Shown: positions 35,984 through 44,945 of the stretch, one piece after another | Layout of the letters: each line of letters begins with the position of its first letter | Position numbering within the stretch: position 1 is the first letter of the stretch | Source of the DNA: Cyanobacteria bacterium SZAS LIN-3 | Lineage (GTDB): Bacteria > Cyanobacteriota > Vampirovibrionia > Obscuribacterales > Obscuribacteraceae | Length of the DNA stretch: 64,000 nucleotides | Direction: 5' to 3' | Assembly (NCBI GenBank): GCA_018266215.1 | Contig: JAFEAV010000018.1 | Location: forward strand, 1-64,000 | Notes under the pieces: model-generated | Database searches by the model: none | The model's input: the letters and a program-made list of their open reading frames with translations, nothing else | What the model was told of the DNA's origin: nothing | Made by a program: the position numbers and the translations under genes

Positions 35984-37404
35984 TGGCTGAGTTGCAAGTC
36001 GAAGCGAAATACAAAACAGCAGGCGGCAAAACCGCTTTTTCGGTCATGTGCGCACTCTTTCCTCTCTGGGCACTGATCGCTCCGGCCGCGCTCGGTTATT
36101 TGATCGGCAGCACATTCGTACATCCGGAAGCCAGGACAATAGTTGAGCTGGTTTGCACATCCTTTGCTCTAATAGGCACGATTTTGATCGGTCTCATCGG
36201 CACCGCTGTCAGCGAAGACAATCGACTGTTTGCCACTAAGACCGGCCTGTCATTCCCTCTCTATCTATTGCCCCGACTGAATTACAGACGTAATCGCAAC
36301 TGGTCGGATCTGTCCGGGGCTTCCCTTGTGAGCAACGGCCAGCAAAAGACCCTCACCCTGAGTTTCCTTTCCGGCGGCTTCCTCTCCTTCAATCTGGCCA
36401 ATTTTGATGCAAAAAACATTGAAGAGTTGCTCCTGGCTATAGAGCTCTGGGGGCAAAACTGCAAACGGGCACCGGAGCTGGTCGACTATCAGCAGAGCCT
36501 TCAGGCTATCGGCAAGGACGACCACTCGGCTCCGGGCTATACCCAGATGTGGGAAGAGGAGCTCAGTCGGCGCTTCAGTGCCACCACTTTTGTACCGCTG
36601 GAGCCCGACCACGTCCTTCAGGACGGTCGCCTCAAAATAGTGCGGCAACTGGCTTTTGGCGGACTGTCGGCGATTTATCTGGCACAGAACAGGGGCACCG
36701 AGCTGGTCGTGCTCAAAGAAGCAGTGATACCAGGCAACAATGACGCCGAGGCCAGAGCCCAGGCGGAGAAGCATCTGGCCCGCGAATCCAAGCTACTGGG
36801 CCAACTGGACCACCCGAACATCGCCAAGGTTTATGACTATTTCATCGAGGACGGCCGACACTACCTGCAGATGGAATACATTAACGGTGCCGATCTGCGC
36901 CAGTTTGTCAAACAAAACGGCTGCCCCCCGCTGGAGACGACTTTGCAGTGGAGCATAGTCATAGCTGATATTTTGAAATATCTGCACGGCCAGGATCCAC
37001 CAATCATCCATAAAGACCTGACCCCGGACAATCTTGTACTCTGCCATGACGGAAGACTCGTACTGATAGACTTCGGGGCTTCCAATCAATTTATCAGCAA
37101 AGCCACCAATACGATTGTCGGCAAACAGTCATACATCCCGCCGGAGCAACTGAGGGGTAAAACCGTTACACAGAGCGACCTTTACGCCTTTGGCGGGACC
37201 ATGCACTATCTCCTCACCGGCAAGGATCCAAAGGCTCTGCAATCATCACATCCACGCAGCTTAAACGAAACAGTGCCTGAGTCAATCGACGCCATCGTCG
37301 CCAGAGCTACCGCCTTTGAGCCTGAACAGCGCTACCAGAGCGCCGAAGAGATAGGCTCTGCGCTACGAGAATCTCTCGCCCAGCTGCAGGTGCACCATGA
37401 GTAG
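35983..37404 (+). CDS. Ser/Thr kinase with N-terminal two-helix membrane domain
   Basis: Hanks-type kinase of 473 residues from ATG 35983 (AAGGAG upstream). Two N-terminal helices (about 18-40 and 48-70) lead to a small beta-rich domain (about 75-150), then the kinase. The catalytic lysine lies in VVLKEA (about 246), the catalytic loop reads IIHKDLTPDN (about 343-352) and DFG is near 362. HRD is changed to HKD and the usual loop Lys to Thr, but the catalytic Asp and Asn remain. It is sandwiched between the TPR gene (1-bp overlap) and a second kinase (8-bp overlap). Confidence 0.9.
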   Translation: MAELQVEAKYKTAGGKTAFSVMCALFPLWALIAPAALGYLIGSTFVHPEARTIVELVCTSFALIGTILIGLIGTAVSEDNRLFATKTGLSFPLYLLPRLNYRRNRNWSDLSGASLVSNGQQKTLTLSFLSGGFLSFNLANFDAKNIEELLLAIELWGQNCKRAPELVDYQQSLQAIGKDDHSAPGYTQMWEEELSRRFSATTFVPLEPDHVLQDGRLKIVRQLAFGGLSAIYLAQNRGTELVVLKEAVIPGNNDAEARAQAEKHLARESKLLGQLDHPNIAKVYDYFIEDGRHYLQMEYINGADLRQFVKQNGCPPLETTLQWSIVIADILKYLHGQDPPIIHKDLTPDNLVLCHDGRLVLIDFGASNQFISKATNTIVGKQSYIPPEQLRGKTVTQSDLYAFGGTMHYLLTGKDPKALQSSHPRSLNETVPESIDAIVARATAFEPEQRYQSAEEIGSALRESLAQLQVHHE

Positions 37405-39592
37405 TGGCGTACCGGCGATACCACAAACGAACCCGGGCACAGGCGCAATCGAGAGCGGCGGCCCCAAAGAAGCGCTTCTCGCGACGCCGCGCTTCCTGCG
37501 CACGGCTACTTTGCTGTTATGTTTGTCTATCTTTCTTAAAACCTTACTCCGCGGCGATGATCTGATGGCGTTTTCTGCCGCCCTCATGCCACTGCAGTTG
37601 TACTGGGCATTTTGCCTCTATCGTATGAGTCAGGTAACGGGCAAAAAGTTTGGTACTGAAGCCCCGCTAAGTGAAATGACCATTCTTCTATTGACTGCAA
37701 TCTCAATGTTCTGCCTGCCAAGGCTGGACGCCTTTCCCATGGGAGCCTACATCTGGGACCCATTTGCCTGGATCTGGCTTTGCAGCCAGATGGTGGGGCC
37801 ATGGGTTCTTTCAATGGCCCTGGAACGCGGTCAGGCGAAAAGATTGGGAGTGGCACCAAAGAGCTATACCTACACGGCCGTCTGGCTCACAGCCCTCAGT
37901 TGCGCCTTCTTACCTTTCTTTGCAGCAGTGCCCTCACCGGCCTTCATTACCATGCTCTTCATACCAGCCTGGACCCTGTGTCAGTTCGGCACCATGTCAG
38001 TCTACAATCGATGCCTGCGGGCTCAATTTAGCAACGACCTTAAGCTGATCAAGACCATTAAGGCGAAAGTTAGTGCCCTCAAACTATTGTCAAAAGAATA
38101 CCCCCTGGTCGTGAACTATCAGGCCTATGCCGGCGTGGAACGCTGGCTCAGGGAGCGATTTGCCGTCCAGACCGAAAACAAATCGGCCAAGATAATTTTC
38201 GCCTCGGTCCTTGCCCCTTTCCTGCTTGTTCTGGCAATAGGGGGAGTAGCACTGTTTAATGGTGCCGCCGGTACCACTGCAGCGCAGCCATCCCTGGCAA
38301 CGGCGGGCGCCACCTTGGCCGTCGCAGGTGCCGGCACGACAACCTACAATTTGTTTTTCGTCACGGCTCTTCCCCTCCTGTTCGGTTCACTGTGGCTACT
38401 TGCGACAGCCCGCTATCTCGCCCAGCCTACCCAACTGGCGCTGGGACCAAAGGGCTTGAAGCTACTGTGGAGACATCGCGCAGCGCGCAAGCTGGATAAA
38501 GAAATACCCTGGAGCCAGCTGGCCTCTATCGGTTACGAAAACCCATCAGACAATAGACTCTTTGCCAGCAAAAAGATTCTACTCAATGATACTACCGGCG
38601 GTGTGGTCAAATTGACGCTCTCATCAATTGAAAAGCCTGAGGACAAAGAAGCACTGCTCGCCGGTATAGAAAAATGGGGCAAGGATGTGCCGCGCGACCC
38701 CGAAGTCGAGCAATTGCTCCTGCCTTCGGCCAATCACACCTATACTGAGCTGTGGCTGCAAGCACTCTCTGCCCCGCCCAAGCGTGAGAGGCTGAAGCCT
38801 CTGGCCGACCAGAGCCTGCTCCATGATGCGCGCTACCAGGTCCTGGGGGCGCTCGGGGTTGGCGGTCAGGGATCGGCGTATACTGCCCTCGACCGTGTTG
38901 ATAATTGCTCCGTGGTGCTGAAGGAGTTCATTCTTCCGGTTTTCGTCAACGTCAAGGTGCGCAAGAGCGCTCTTGAACAATTTGAAAACGAAGCCAAAAT
39001 CCTGCGCCAGCTCAACAATGATCAAATCGTCAAACTGCTCGACTTTTTCGTTGAAGACCACCGGGCCTATCTGGTGCTGGAGCATATAGAAGGTACGTCG
39101 CTGCGCACTCTTGTAGACAAACAGGGACCGCTCAAAGAAGACCGGGTCCGCTCCCTGGCCGTTCAAATGTGCCGGATACTGGAGTATCTGCACGGCCTGC
39201 GTCCGCCGGTGGTACACCGGGACTTCACCCCCGACAATTTGATCCTGCGCAATGACGGCAAACTAAAACTGATCGACTTCAACGTTGCCCAGCAGGTCGA
39301 GGAAACCACCACCGGTACGGTTGTGGGCAAACATGCCTACCTGCCGCCGGAACAGTTCCGTGGCGAGCCCACCAGCCAGAGCGACCTCTATGCCCTGGGC
39401 GCCACTCTCTACTATCTGCTCACCGGCCAGGATCCGGAGCCGATTTCTTCCTCACATCCACGGGCAAAAGTACCGGAAGTGAGTCAGGACCTGGATGAAA
39501 TTATCGCCAGAGCCACCAATATATCCGAAGAAGACCGCTACAAAAGCGCCGCCGAGATCGAAAGGGCGCTGGCTTCAGGCAACCAACATTAA
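37397..39592 (+). CDS. Polytopic membrane Ser/Thr kinase with DFN motif
   Basis: Kinase of 731 residues. The N-terminal half has several hydrophobic segments (about 34-50, 93-110, 118-140, 155-180, 188-205, 275-295 and 325-345). A beta-rich domain with WSQLASI and IEKWGK follows, similar in layout to that of the preceding kinase. The kinase domain begins near 470 with GVGGQGSAY. It has Lys in VVLKEF (about 508) and VVHRDFTPDN (about 605-614), but IDFNVA in place of DFG (about 626). ATG 37397 overlaps the previous gene by 8 bp. The two kinases share the C-terminal SHPR...IIARAT segment and look like tandem paralogues. Confidence 0.88.
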   Translation: MSSGVPAIPQTNPGTGAIESGGPKEALLATPRFLRTATLLLCLSIFLKTLLRGDDLMAFSAALMPLQLYWAFCLYRMSQVTGKKFGTEAPLSEMTILLLTAISMFCLPRLDAFPMGAYIWDPFAWIWLCSQMVGPWVLSMALERGQAKRLGVAPKSYTYTAVWLTALSCAFLPFFAAVPSPAFITMLFIPAWTLCQFGTMSVYNRCLRAQFSNDLKLIKTIKAKVSALKLLSKEYPLVVNYQAYAGVERWLRERFAVQTENKSAKIIFASVLAPFLLVLAIGGVALFNGAAGTTAAQPSLATAGATLAVAGAGTTTYNLFFVTALPLLFGSLWLLATARYLAQPTQLALGPKGLKLLWRHRAARKLDKEIPWSQLASIGYENPSDNRLFASKKILLNDTTGGVVKLTLSSIEKPEDKEALLAGIEKWGKDVPRDPEVEQLLLPSANHTYTELWLQALSAPPKRERLKPLADQSLLHDARYQVLGALGVGGQGSAYTALDRVDNCSVVLKEFILPVFVNVKVRKSALEQFENEAKILRQLNNDQIVKLLDFFVEDHRAYLVLEHIEGTSLRTLVDKQGPLKEDRVRSLAVQMCRILEYLHGLRPPVVHRDFTPDNLILRNDGKLKLIDFNVAQQVEETTTGTVVGKHAYLPPEQFRGEPTSQSDLYALGATLYYLLTGQDPEPISSSHPRAKVPEVSQDLDEIIARATNISEEDRYKSAAEIERALASGNQH

Positions 39593-39620
39593 GCCCTCGG
39601 CAGCCTTGGGGGAAGTCCCA

Positions 39621-39649
39621 TTTACCCATGCCCTGGCTCTGCCTATACT
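39621..39649 (+). promoter_or_regulatory. Candidate promoter of beta-solenoid gene
   Basis: TTTACC (39621-39626) and TATACT (39644-39649) are separated by 17 bp, a fair sigma70-type match (4/6 and 5/6). It lies 58 bp upstream of the ATG at 39707, just after the kinase gene. Confidence 0.45.
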
Positions 39650-39706
39650 CCGTGCAGAACCCAATAAAACTTCGCAGCACGTCCCAATAGAAGAGAGTAC
39701 TTCAAT

Positions 39707-40171
39707 ATGGCAGAAATGCATGCATTGCGCAGCACCACAGATGGTGCTGGCGGGATCTCGGGCCGCAATCTTCACTGCTTAAACAGCAAGAAGACTCCAG
39801 CGACGTTTATTGAATTGAAGGACCAGGCCTTTGCCGAAGTAACCGGCGAATGCAAAGTCACAACCAGGGACCATGCCTCGGTTAAGGCCCGCGGCAAGGC
39901 CATAGTGGACGCCGGTGGGCATTCGGAAGTAATGGCTACCGATAATGTGGAAGTCTACGCCAGCGACAATGCCAAAATTAGCGCGCTGGGGCGTTCGGTT
40001 GTTTTTGCCAACGACAACTGCACGGTCGAAGCCTATGAAGGGGCGACAATTTTCGCCGGCGGTAATTGTCGGGTGAAAGTGGTTTCCTGGGGTGCGGTAA
40101 CCGTGCACCTGGCCGACAATGCCAGAATCGACGACCTGGTGGGCAAGGCAAATATCTTGCATGACAGCTAG
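39707..40171 (+). CDS. Beta-solenoid-like repeat protein
   Basis: Unrecognised 154-residue protein. From about residue 45 it repeats a short strand pattern A.V.A.(G/D)NA, as in HASVKARGKAIVDAGG, NVEVYASDNAKISALG, NCTVEAYEGATIFAGG and GAVTVHLADNARI. This regular spacing is what a right-handed parallel beta-solenoid would show. No signal peptide or catalytic motif is seen. It converges on the calpain-like cassette. Possible roles are a binding scaffold or a structural cap; the function is unknown. Confidence 0.7.
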   Translation: MAEMHALRSTTDGAGGISGRNLHCLNSKKTPATFIELKDQAFAEVTGECKVTTRDHASVKARGKAIVDAGGHSEVMATDNVEVYASDNAKISALGRSVVFANDNCTVEAYEGATIFAGGNCRVKVVSWGAVTVHLADNARIDDLVGKANILHDS

Positions 40172-40195
40172 CAATCGGCGCTTGTAGAGCCGCCT

Positions 40196-41215
40196 CTAGT
40201 GCAGTTTTAGATCGTTTATTTGCCTGGAGCGCTCCTGCACATAGGCCTTGATGTCATCGTCGGAAATGCCCGGCTTTGAGACTATTGGCCAGTGATGACG
40301 GGTTAGATAAGCGTAGTTTTCGGTCAAAAACTTCGTCAGGGCGTTGACGTTCTCGTCGCCTTTGCCGGCGGCGGCTTTCAGCTCGTCAGCATCGATGTGG
40401 CGGTCCTCTGTGCTGCCGTAAACGGCAAGATTTTTCTCGAACAGATCGCTCAGATTGTTCTGTACATGGAGCTCCTGCGTCTTTTCTTTGACGTTTTGCC
40501 TGAGATCGCGATTGGCCTGCAGTTGCCAGCCCGCTCCCGGCACCGAAGCAGTGAGAGCTTTATCCAGAGCGTCCTCGGCCTGATAGGGTTTTTTATTGTT
40601 CAATAAAATGGCTCCCATCCGCGCCCCTTCGATGAAAGGCGCTGCCAGCACCGATCGGGCATCATCGAGACTGCGTTGCAGTGCCGCTTTTATTTCAGGG
40701 TCAGTCTCCCGGGCCAGGACTTTTTCGGTACTGGAAATGACTGCCATAGTGGCCCTGGGATTGAGCTGGCCAACGGCATCGATCACTTTGCGCTGGCTGC
40801 TTTCCGCCGCCGGAAGGAAGCCCGCCGTAATCGCCTCCCTTACGGCGTTTGAAGCGGTCCGCGCTTTGGCCATATGCGTACTGTTATCCCGGAAAGCCTT
40901 GAACAGGGCAATTCTTTCCCCCGGCTTCATGTCGTTCAAATCATCCAGCTGCTGCGACATTATCTCCAGTTGGGCGCGTCTGTCCGGGGTCAGATGCCCT
41001 TCCTTCTGCGCACTCAGACTATCCTTCAGCCGTGTAAAATTCTGCCGCCAGGCGTTTTCAAACTCACCGGCATGCGATCCCAACTCGCTGACGACTTCAG
41101 CCCGAAACTGCGGAGCAATGCCGCGGCGCTCACTGTCAAAGAGATCCTGAAAAGTGACCGAGCGATCAACGATCTGCCGCTGCTCCAGAGGTGGTTTGTC
41201 GTGGAAATCAGACAT
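40196..41215 (-). CDS. Helical EF-hand-like companion of calpain-like protease
   Basis: Unrecognised protein of 339 residues, mostly helical, without signal peptide. Near residue 275 it has an EF-hand-like loop and helix (TEDRHIDADELKAAAG) followed by NALTKFLTENYAYL. That order resembles the EF-hand plus helix block of the adjacent calpain-like protein. It starts 13 bp after that gene on the same strand, so they are probably one operon. It could be an inhibitor, chaperone, substrate or co-effector of the protease. Position and layout support a link, not a function. Confidence 0.68.
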   Translation of the reverse strand: MSDFHDKPPLEQRQIVDRSVTFQDLFDSERRGIAPQFRAEVVSELGSHAGEFENAWRQNFTRLKDSLSAQKEGHLTPDRRAQLEIMSQQLDDLNDMKPGERIALFKAFRDNSTHMAKARTASNAVREAITAGFLPAAESSQRKVIDAVGQLNPRATMAVISSTEKVLARETDPEIKAALQRSLDDARSVLAAPFIEGARMGAILLNNKKPYQAEDALDKALTASVPGAGWQLQANRDLRQNVKEKTQELHVQNNLSDLFEKNLAVYGSTEDRHIDADELKAAAGKGDENVNALTKFLTENYAYLTRHHWPIVSKPGISDDDIKAYVQERSRQINDLKLH

Positions 41216-41228
41216 ACTTTTACAACCC

Positions 41229-43286
41229 TTACTTCTGGATCGTGACGTCGCTAAAGTTTCGCATAAAGACGCTCAGTGGTATTTTAAACGTTCCGTTCGG
41301 GGTATTAATGGCACCACCCCAGGGATTTCTGACCTCAACAGTACCACCGCCATGACCATCCGGCGTGAAACCGACGATGGTGTATTCATGCTGGCGATAG
41401 TATTGGTCGGCCGTTTTGGGGTCAAGATTACCAAACAGTCTGTGCCAGAAATTACCATCGGCGTTGATACCTGCAGCTACTACCTTTGGAGGCTTGCCGG
41501 CGAAGGCATCGGTCAGTTTTTTGGCCACGTCCGCGGCTTTTGCGCCCTCAACAATGGTTGTATCGGCGTCTTTGCCGGTCAGGAGTTTGACCACGGGCTC
41601 CGGTCGTCCACCGCCATCAGCGCCTTCCTGAGGAGTAGGCGCTCCATGACCGTGTTTGCGACGATATTCGCCATAGGCTTTTTCCAGGACCGACGCCCAG
41701 ATGCCGTCTTTGCCACCAAAATTGTAGGTACCGAGTTCCGCTTCGGTGGGCTTCTTGATGGTTATGGGCTCATTGGGAGCACCGGGGAAAGTAACGGTGT
41801 AGGTACCGTTGTGGTTGTCCTTGATCATATCGCGAATGGCCGCTGGATTGGATTTTGCCAGACCAGCCACAACAGCTTCATAATAGCAGTCGCCGATTGT
41901 GCCCTGTTTTACGGCCTCTGGATTGATCGACTTGAGAGGGTCGGCGTCTCCATAAAGGGATGATGCCGTGCCGGTTTTCTGAGCGTTCTCCGACACGTAC
42001 CAGCAAGAAGCAAAGATAGCCGAAATCGGTTTACTGTCGCCGTCTTCATCGTATTTCTTAGCCAGATCCTGAAAGTCCTTTGCCTTGAGGCCGGAGAAAT
42101 TCAGCATACTGTCCATTTCACCGTAATACTTTTTGGCCAGTTGCAGCATCTCGCGGTCGTACTGCGAGGTGCGAGGGTTCTTCAAGCCCCGCTCAATATC
42201 GTCTCTAGTAAGGTACTCGCTGCCGTTGCTGGTAAAGTTTTTCAGATTATTGTTTGCCCAGTTGGACAGGTTGGCGGTCTCAAGAACCTTTGGCGTATGC
42301 TCTTTCTGTATCGCTGCAAATTTGTCGAGATCGCCGGTAGTAATTGTAGCGGTGGACCAAATATATTCATGACTGCTGAGATTGTGCAGCTTGTCGAAAT
42401 TTCTGTACATGGCGGCAAGAGCCTGGGCCTCAGCGCCTTTGAATTGAGGGTCCTCCATAGCTTTAGCGAGTTGTTCCTTGGTGACGGCACCGCTGTGGCC
42501 GGTATCAATTTTTGCAAGCACACGTTTGGCCACATCTGCAAATTTGTCGGGAGCTACGGTCGGTTCATCAGAATGACGAATGACTGGCTTTTCTGTCTTT
42601 TTGGCAGCTTCCATAGTTGCCATCACTGACCTGGCAGCTATTACGGTCAGCTCACTTACCGATGCGTCGGGATGCTTGGCTGCGATTTTTGCAATTTCGC
42701 TCGTGGTAGCTCCGGCAAAGACACCAGCCACGATACCGCCGCCGAGGACTCCGCTATTCTTCAAAATGAAGTCCAGGTCCTTACGTTCGGCGTCAGTCAG
42801 GATAGTGGGTTGCGGATTTCTACTGTCTCGCTGATGTTCCTGCGATCCCTGATCCGCCATGTGCAAGTTACCGGCAGCCTTCTGGGTGATCAGCCCGTTG
42901 CTGTCGGTCAAATAGCCGGCCAGTCTTGCGTCGTCGGCCAGGGTATTGGCTACGGCCACCATGGCCGCATCTGGCGAATTTTTAGCCTGATTTTTAAGCT
43001 GCTCGATTACAGCTCGGGCAGTCTCCTTACCAGCGTCCCCACCAGACAGCGCCTCCGGGCCGTTATCGCTCAGCTTAAAATCGCCGAGGATTTTGGCCAC
43101 ATCCGAATCAACCGGACCCGAGGCAAGATGCGGCCTGGAATCGGCCTTATTCGTGCCGGCACCGCTGGTTTTGGCGGTGTCGGAATAGACATTGTTTTGC
43201 GCCCAGATCTGCAAAGTAGAATCTGTCTTAATTTCAGGCGCAGTAGGATGGAGTGGGTGGTCCCCACTGGTATCTGTTGATGACAT
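41229..43286 (-). CDS. Calpain-like cysteine protease with EF-hand-like loops
   Basis: Protein of 685 residues. The C-terminal third carries a calpain (C2) catalytic triad: Cys467 in QGTIGDCYY, His633 in RQHEYTIVGF and Asn654 in VRNPWGG, with Gln461 as oxyanion residue. Upstream are EF-hand-like segments: DTGHSGAVTKEQL (261-273, close to canonical), SNGSEYLTRDD (353-363, degenerate) and DEDGDS (413-418). The first 160 residues are polar and low in order. No signal peptide is seen, so it is cytoplasmic or exported by a non-Sec route. It heads a two-gene unit with the 40196-41215 companion. Confidence 0.88.
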   Translation of the reverse strand: MSSTDTSGDHPLHPTAPEIKTDSTLQIWAQNNVYSDTAKTSGAGTNKADSRPHLASGPVDSDVAKILGDFKLSDNGPEALSGGDAGKETARAVIEQLKNQAKNSPDAAMVAVANTLADDARLAGYLTDSNGLITQKAAGNLHMADQGSQEHQRDSRNPQPTILTDAERKDLDFILKNSGVLGGGIVAGVFAGATTSEIAKIAAKHPDASVSELTVIAARSVMATMEAAKKTEKPVIRHSDEPTVAPDKFADVAKRVLAKIDTGHSGAVTKEQLAKAMEDPQFKGAEAQALAAMYRNFDKLHNLSSHEYIWSTATITTGDLDKFAAIQKEHTPKVLETANLSNWANNNLKNFTSNGSEYLTRDDIERGLKNPRTSQYDREMLQLAKKYYGEMDSMLNFSGLKAKDFQDLAKKYDEDGDSKPISAIFASCWYVSENAQKTGTASSLYGDADPLKSINPEAVKQGTIGDCYYEAVVAGLAKSNPAAIRDMIKDNHNGTYTVTFPGAPNEPITIKKPTEAELGTYNFGGKDGIWASVLEKAYGEYRRKHGHGAPTPQEGADGGGRPEPVVKLLTGKDADTTIVEGAKAADVAKKLTDAFAGKPPKVVAAGINADGNFWHRLFGNLDPKTADQYYRQHEYTIVGFTPDGHGGGTVEVRNPWGGAINTPNGTFKIPLSVFMRNFSDVTIQK

Positions 43287-43453
43287 AGTAAGGACCGCTT
43301 GTTAAAGGGAAAGCGACAGTCCCCGCATCTATACACCTGCCCCCAAATCTGGACAGGCCGGCAGATTAAATTTGCGCTGAGGGATTTTTAGTGTTTTTTA
43401 CGAGAGCAACAGCATACTGACCACAAATAGTTCACAGGCCAGTTGAGGTTCTT

Positions 43454-43879
43454 ATGAAAAGCTCGCCCATCGAAGCTCCTGCAGTCAACAAGAATGACAA
43501 CGCACGCTGCGTCAAAGACGGTGGTGCAATCGATGAAACACCTTTGTTTGAAAGAATCTTCGGCACTAAACTGACCGACCACAACAAAACAATCGTCAAT
43601 AGCGGCGATCAGAAGCAAGTCGCAGCCACTCAAGACGTGCATATAATTTCAGACGGAATCATGACCACGGGCTGGAGTGAGACACATTTCAAACTCGACG
43701 GTAAATCTTACGACATCAAGCACAGGGGTAGACATCCGCAAATTACCGAGGACGGGCAACGCCAGATAATTGATGTCCACAGTGACGAATATCAGAAGGT
43801 AATGTCGGCATATGAGCAGGTCTCACAAGACTTTTACGACTTGCCGAAATGCCAGGTCGTAGGCCCAGTGGAGAAATAG
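43454..43879 (+). CDS. Hypothetical protein divergent from calpain-like gene
   Basis: Unrecognised protein of 141 residues from ATG 43454, with GAGG five bases upstream. It has a polar N-terminus and a likely beta-rich centre (GWSETHFKLDGKSYDIKHRG). A C-terminal helix follows (DEYQKVMSAYEQVSQDFYDL). No signal peptide or known motif is seen. It shares a 167-bp divergent intergenic region with the calpain-like gene, so the two may be co-regulated. Function unknown. Confidence 0.65.
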   Translation: MKSSPIEAPAVNKNDNARCVKDGGAIDETPLFERIFGTKLTDHNKTIVNSGDQKQVAATQDVHIISDGIMTTGWSETHFKLDGKSYDIKHRGRHPQITEDGQRQIIDVHSDEYQKVMSAYEQVSQDFYDLPKCQVVGPVEK

Positions 43880-43927
43880 GGCATAGCACGGCTACTCGGT
43901 ATGCGCCTCAGGTTTATTCAGTGATGA

Positions 43928-44902
43928 CTACGACAGGATACCCCAAGTTTTCCTGCGCAACCAAACTAGCGGCAGGAGAAACGGGAGGTTGCTTAAAGCA
44001 ATGAGAAACACAAAGACCAGCCACTGGGGTGGTTTAGCAATAGTCAAACAGAGCGCCGATTGGACCTCTGGCGCAGCAGCCGAAAATTCACCTTTCGCCA
44101 GGAGGGCTTGAGCGCAAACATAGTGAGCCTCGACATTGTCGTTGTCCACAGACAAAACCACAGAAAGGTCCTTCAGCGCACCATCAAAGTCTCCAAGCTG
44201 ATAGCGGATACGGGCTCGATCAAGAAACGCAGAAAGACGCCACGATTGAAACCCTATCAGTCGAGAGTAATCCTGGATGGCCGCTCTATTCAATCCATGC
44301 TCTGTAAGAACACTCGCCCTCTGAGCCAGGACTTTAGAGGGAGCATTGGCCAGTGCCCAGAGTTCGATAGCCCGATCCATCTCGCGCAAAGCCCTGCTCT
44401 TGTCACCTTGCCTGAGATAGTCGCATGCGAGATTCTGATGTGAAGCAGCCAAATTGCCATCAAGATTCAAAGCCATAATATCGTCACGAAATGCAGCGTC
44501 AAAATTTCCGCGCTCGTCTTCCACAGCTGCCCGTAACAAATACCCCTGCGGGTCCTGCGGCCACAACCTAATACGCAAATCCAAATCTGCGATTGCTCCA
44601 GCCATATCATCCGATCGACTCTTCACAGCCGCTCTCAACTCATACGCTTCCGGATCAAAAGGATTTACTTCAATTGACCGATTCAACTCAGCCAGAGCGC
44701 GAGTAGTACAGTACGGTTTAATGCGAGAGTTGAAATTTGCTTCGGCATCGATTCGAAGCCGGCGGGCCTCAGCCTGAGATTTCTCCGAAATCGAATTGCA
44801 CCGCGGGTCAGAACAGGGCGCCATCTTTCCCAATGCGTTAGCGGCCGAGATGGAGCAAAAAGCTGTGAGAGCAAAGCTGAGAATCATCCAAAAGTTCTTC
44901 AT
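43928..44902 (-). CDS. Periplasmic TPR protein with C-terminal membrane anchor
   Basis: Protein of 324 residues. A signal peptide (1 to about 24, ANALG) is followed by TPR repeats from about 55 to 275, for example FDPEAYELRAAVKSRSDDMAGAIADLD and ALREMDRAIELW. A C-terminal hydrophobic helix (about 295-313) ends in WLRRKTWG. The basic tail after the helix suggests a type I topology with the repeats outside the cytoplasm. It is paralogous in layout to the next gene upstream (44946-46109), 43 bp away. Confidence 0.82.
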   Translation of the reverse strand: MKNFWMILSFALTAFCSISAANALGKMAPCSDPRCNSISEKSQAEARRLRIDAEANFNSRIKPYCTTRALAELNRSIEVNPFDPEAYELRAAVKSRSDDMAGAIADLDLRIRLWPQDPQGYLLRAAVEDERGNFDAAFRDDIMALNLDGNLAASHQNLACDYLRQGDKSRALREMDRAIELWALANAPSKVLAQRASVLTEHGLNRAAIQDYSRLIGFQSWRLSAFLDRARIRYQLGDFDGALKDLSVVLSVDNDNVEAHYVCAQALLAKGEFSAAAPEVQSALCLTIAKPPQWLVFVFLIALSNLPFLLPLVWLRRKTWGILS

Positions 44903-44945
44903 TCTTCAAGAGTCCAAATATATTTTTGCATCAAAAATAAGCCCC

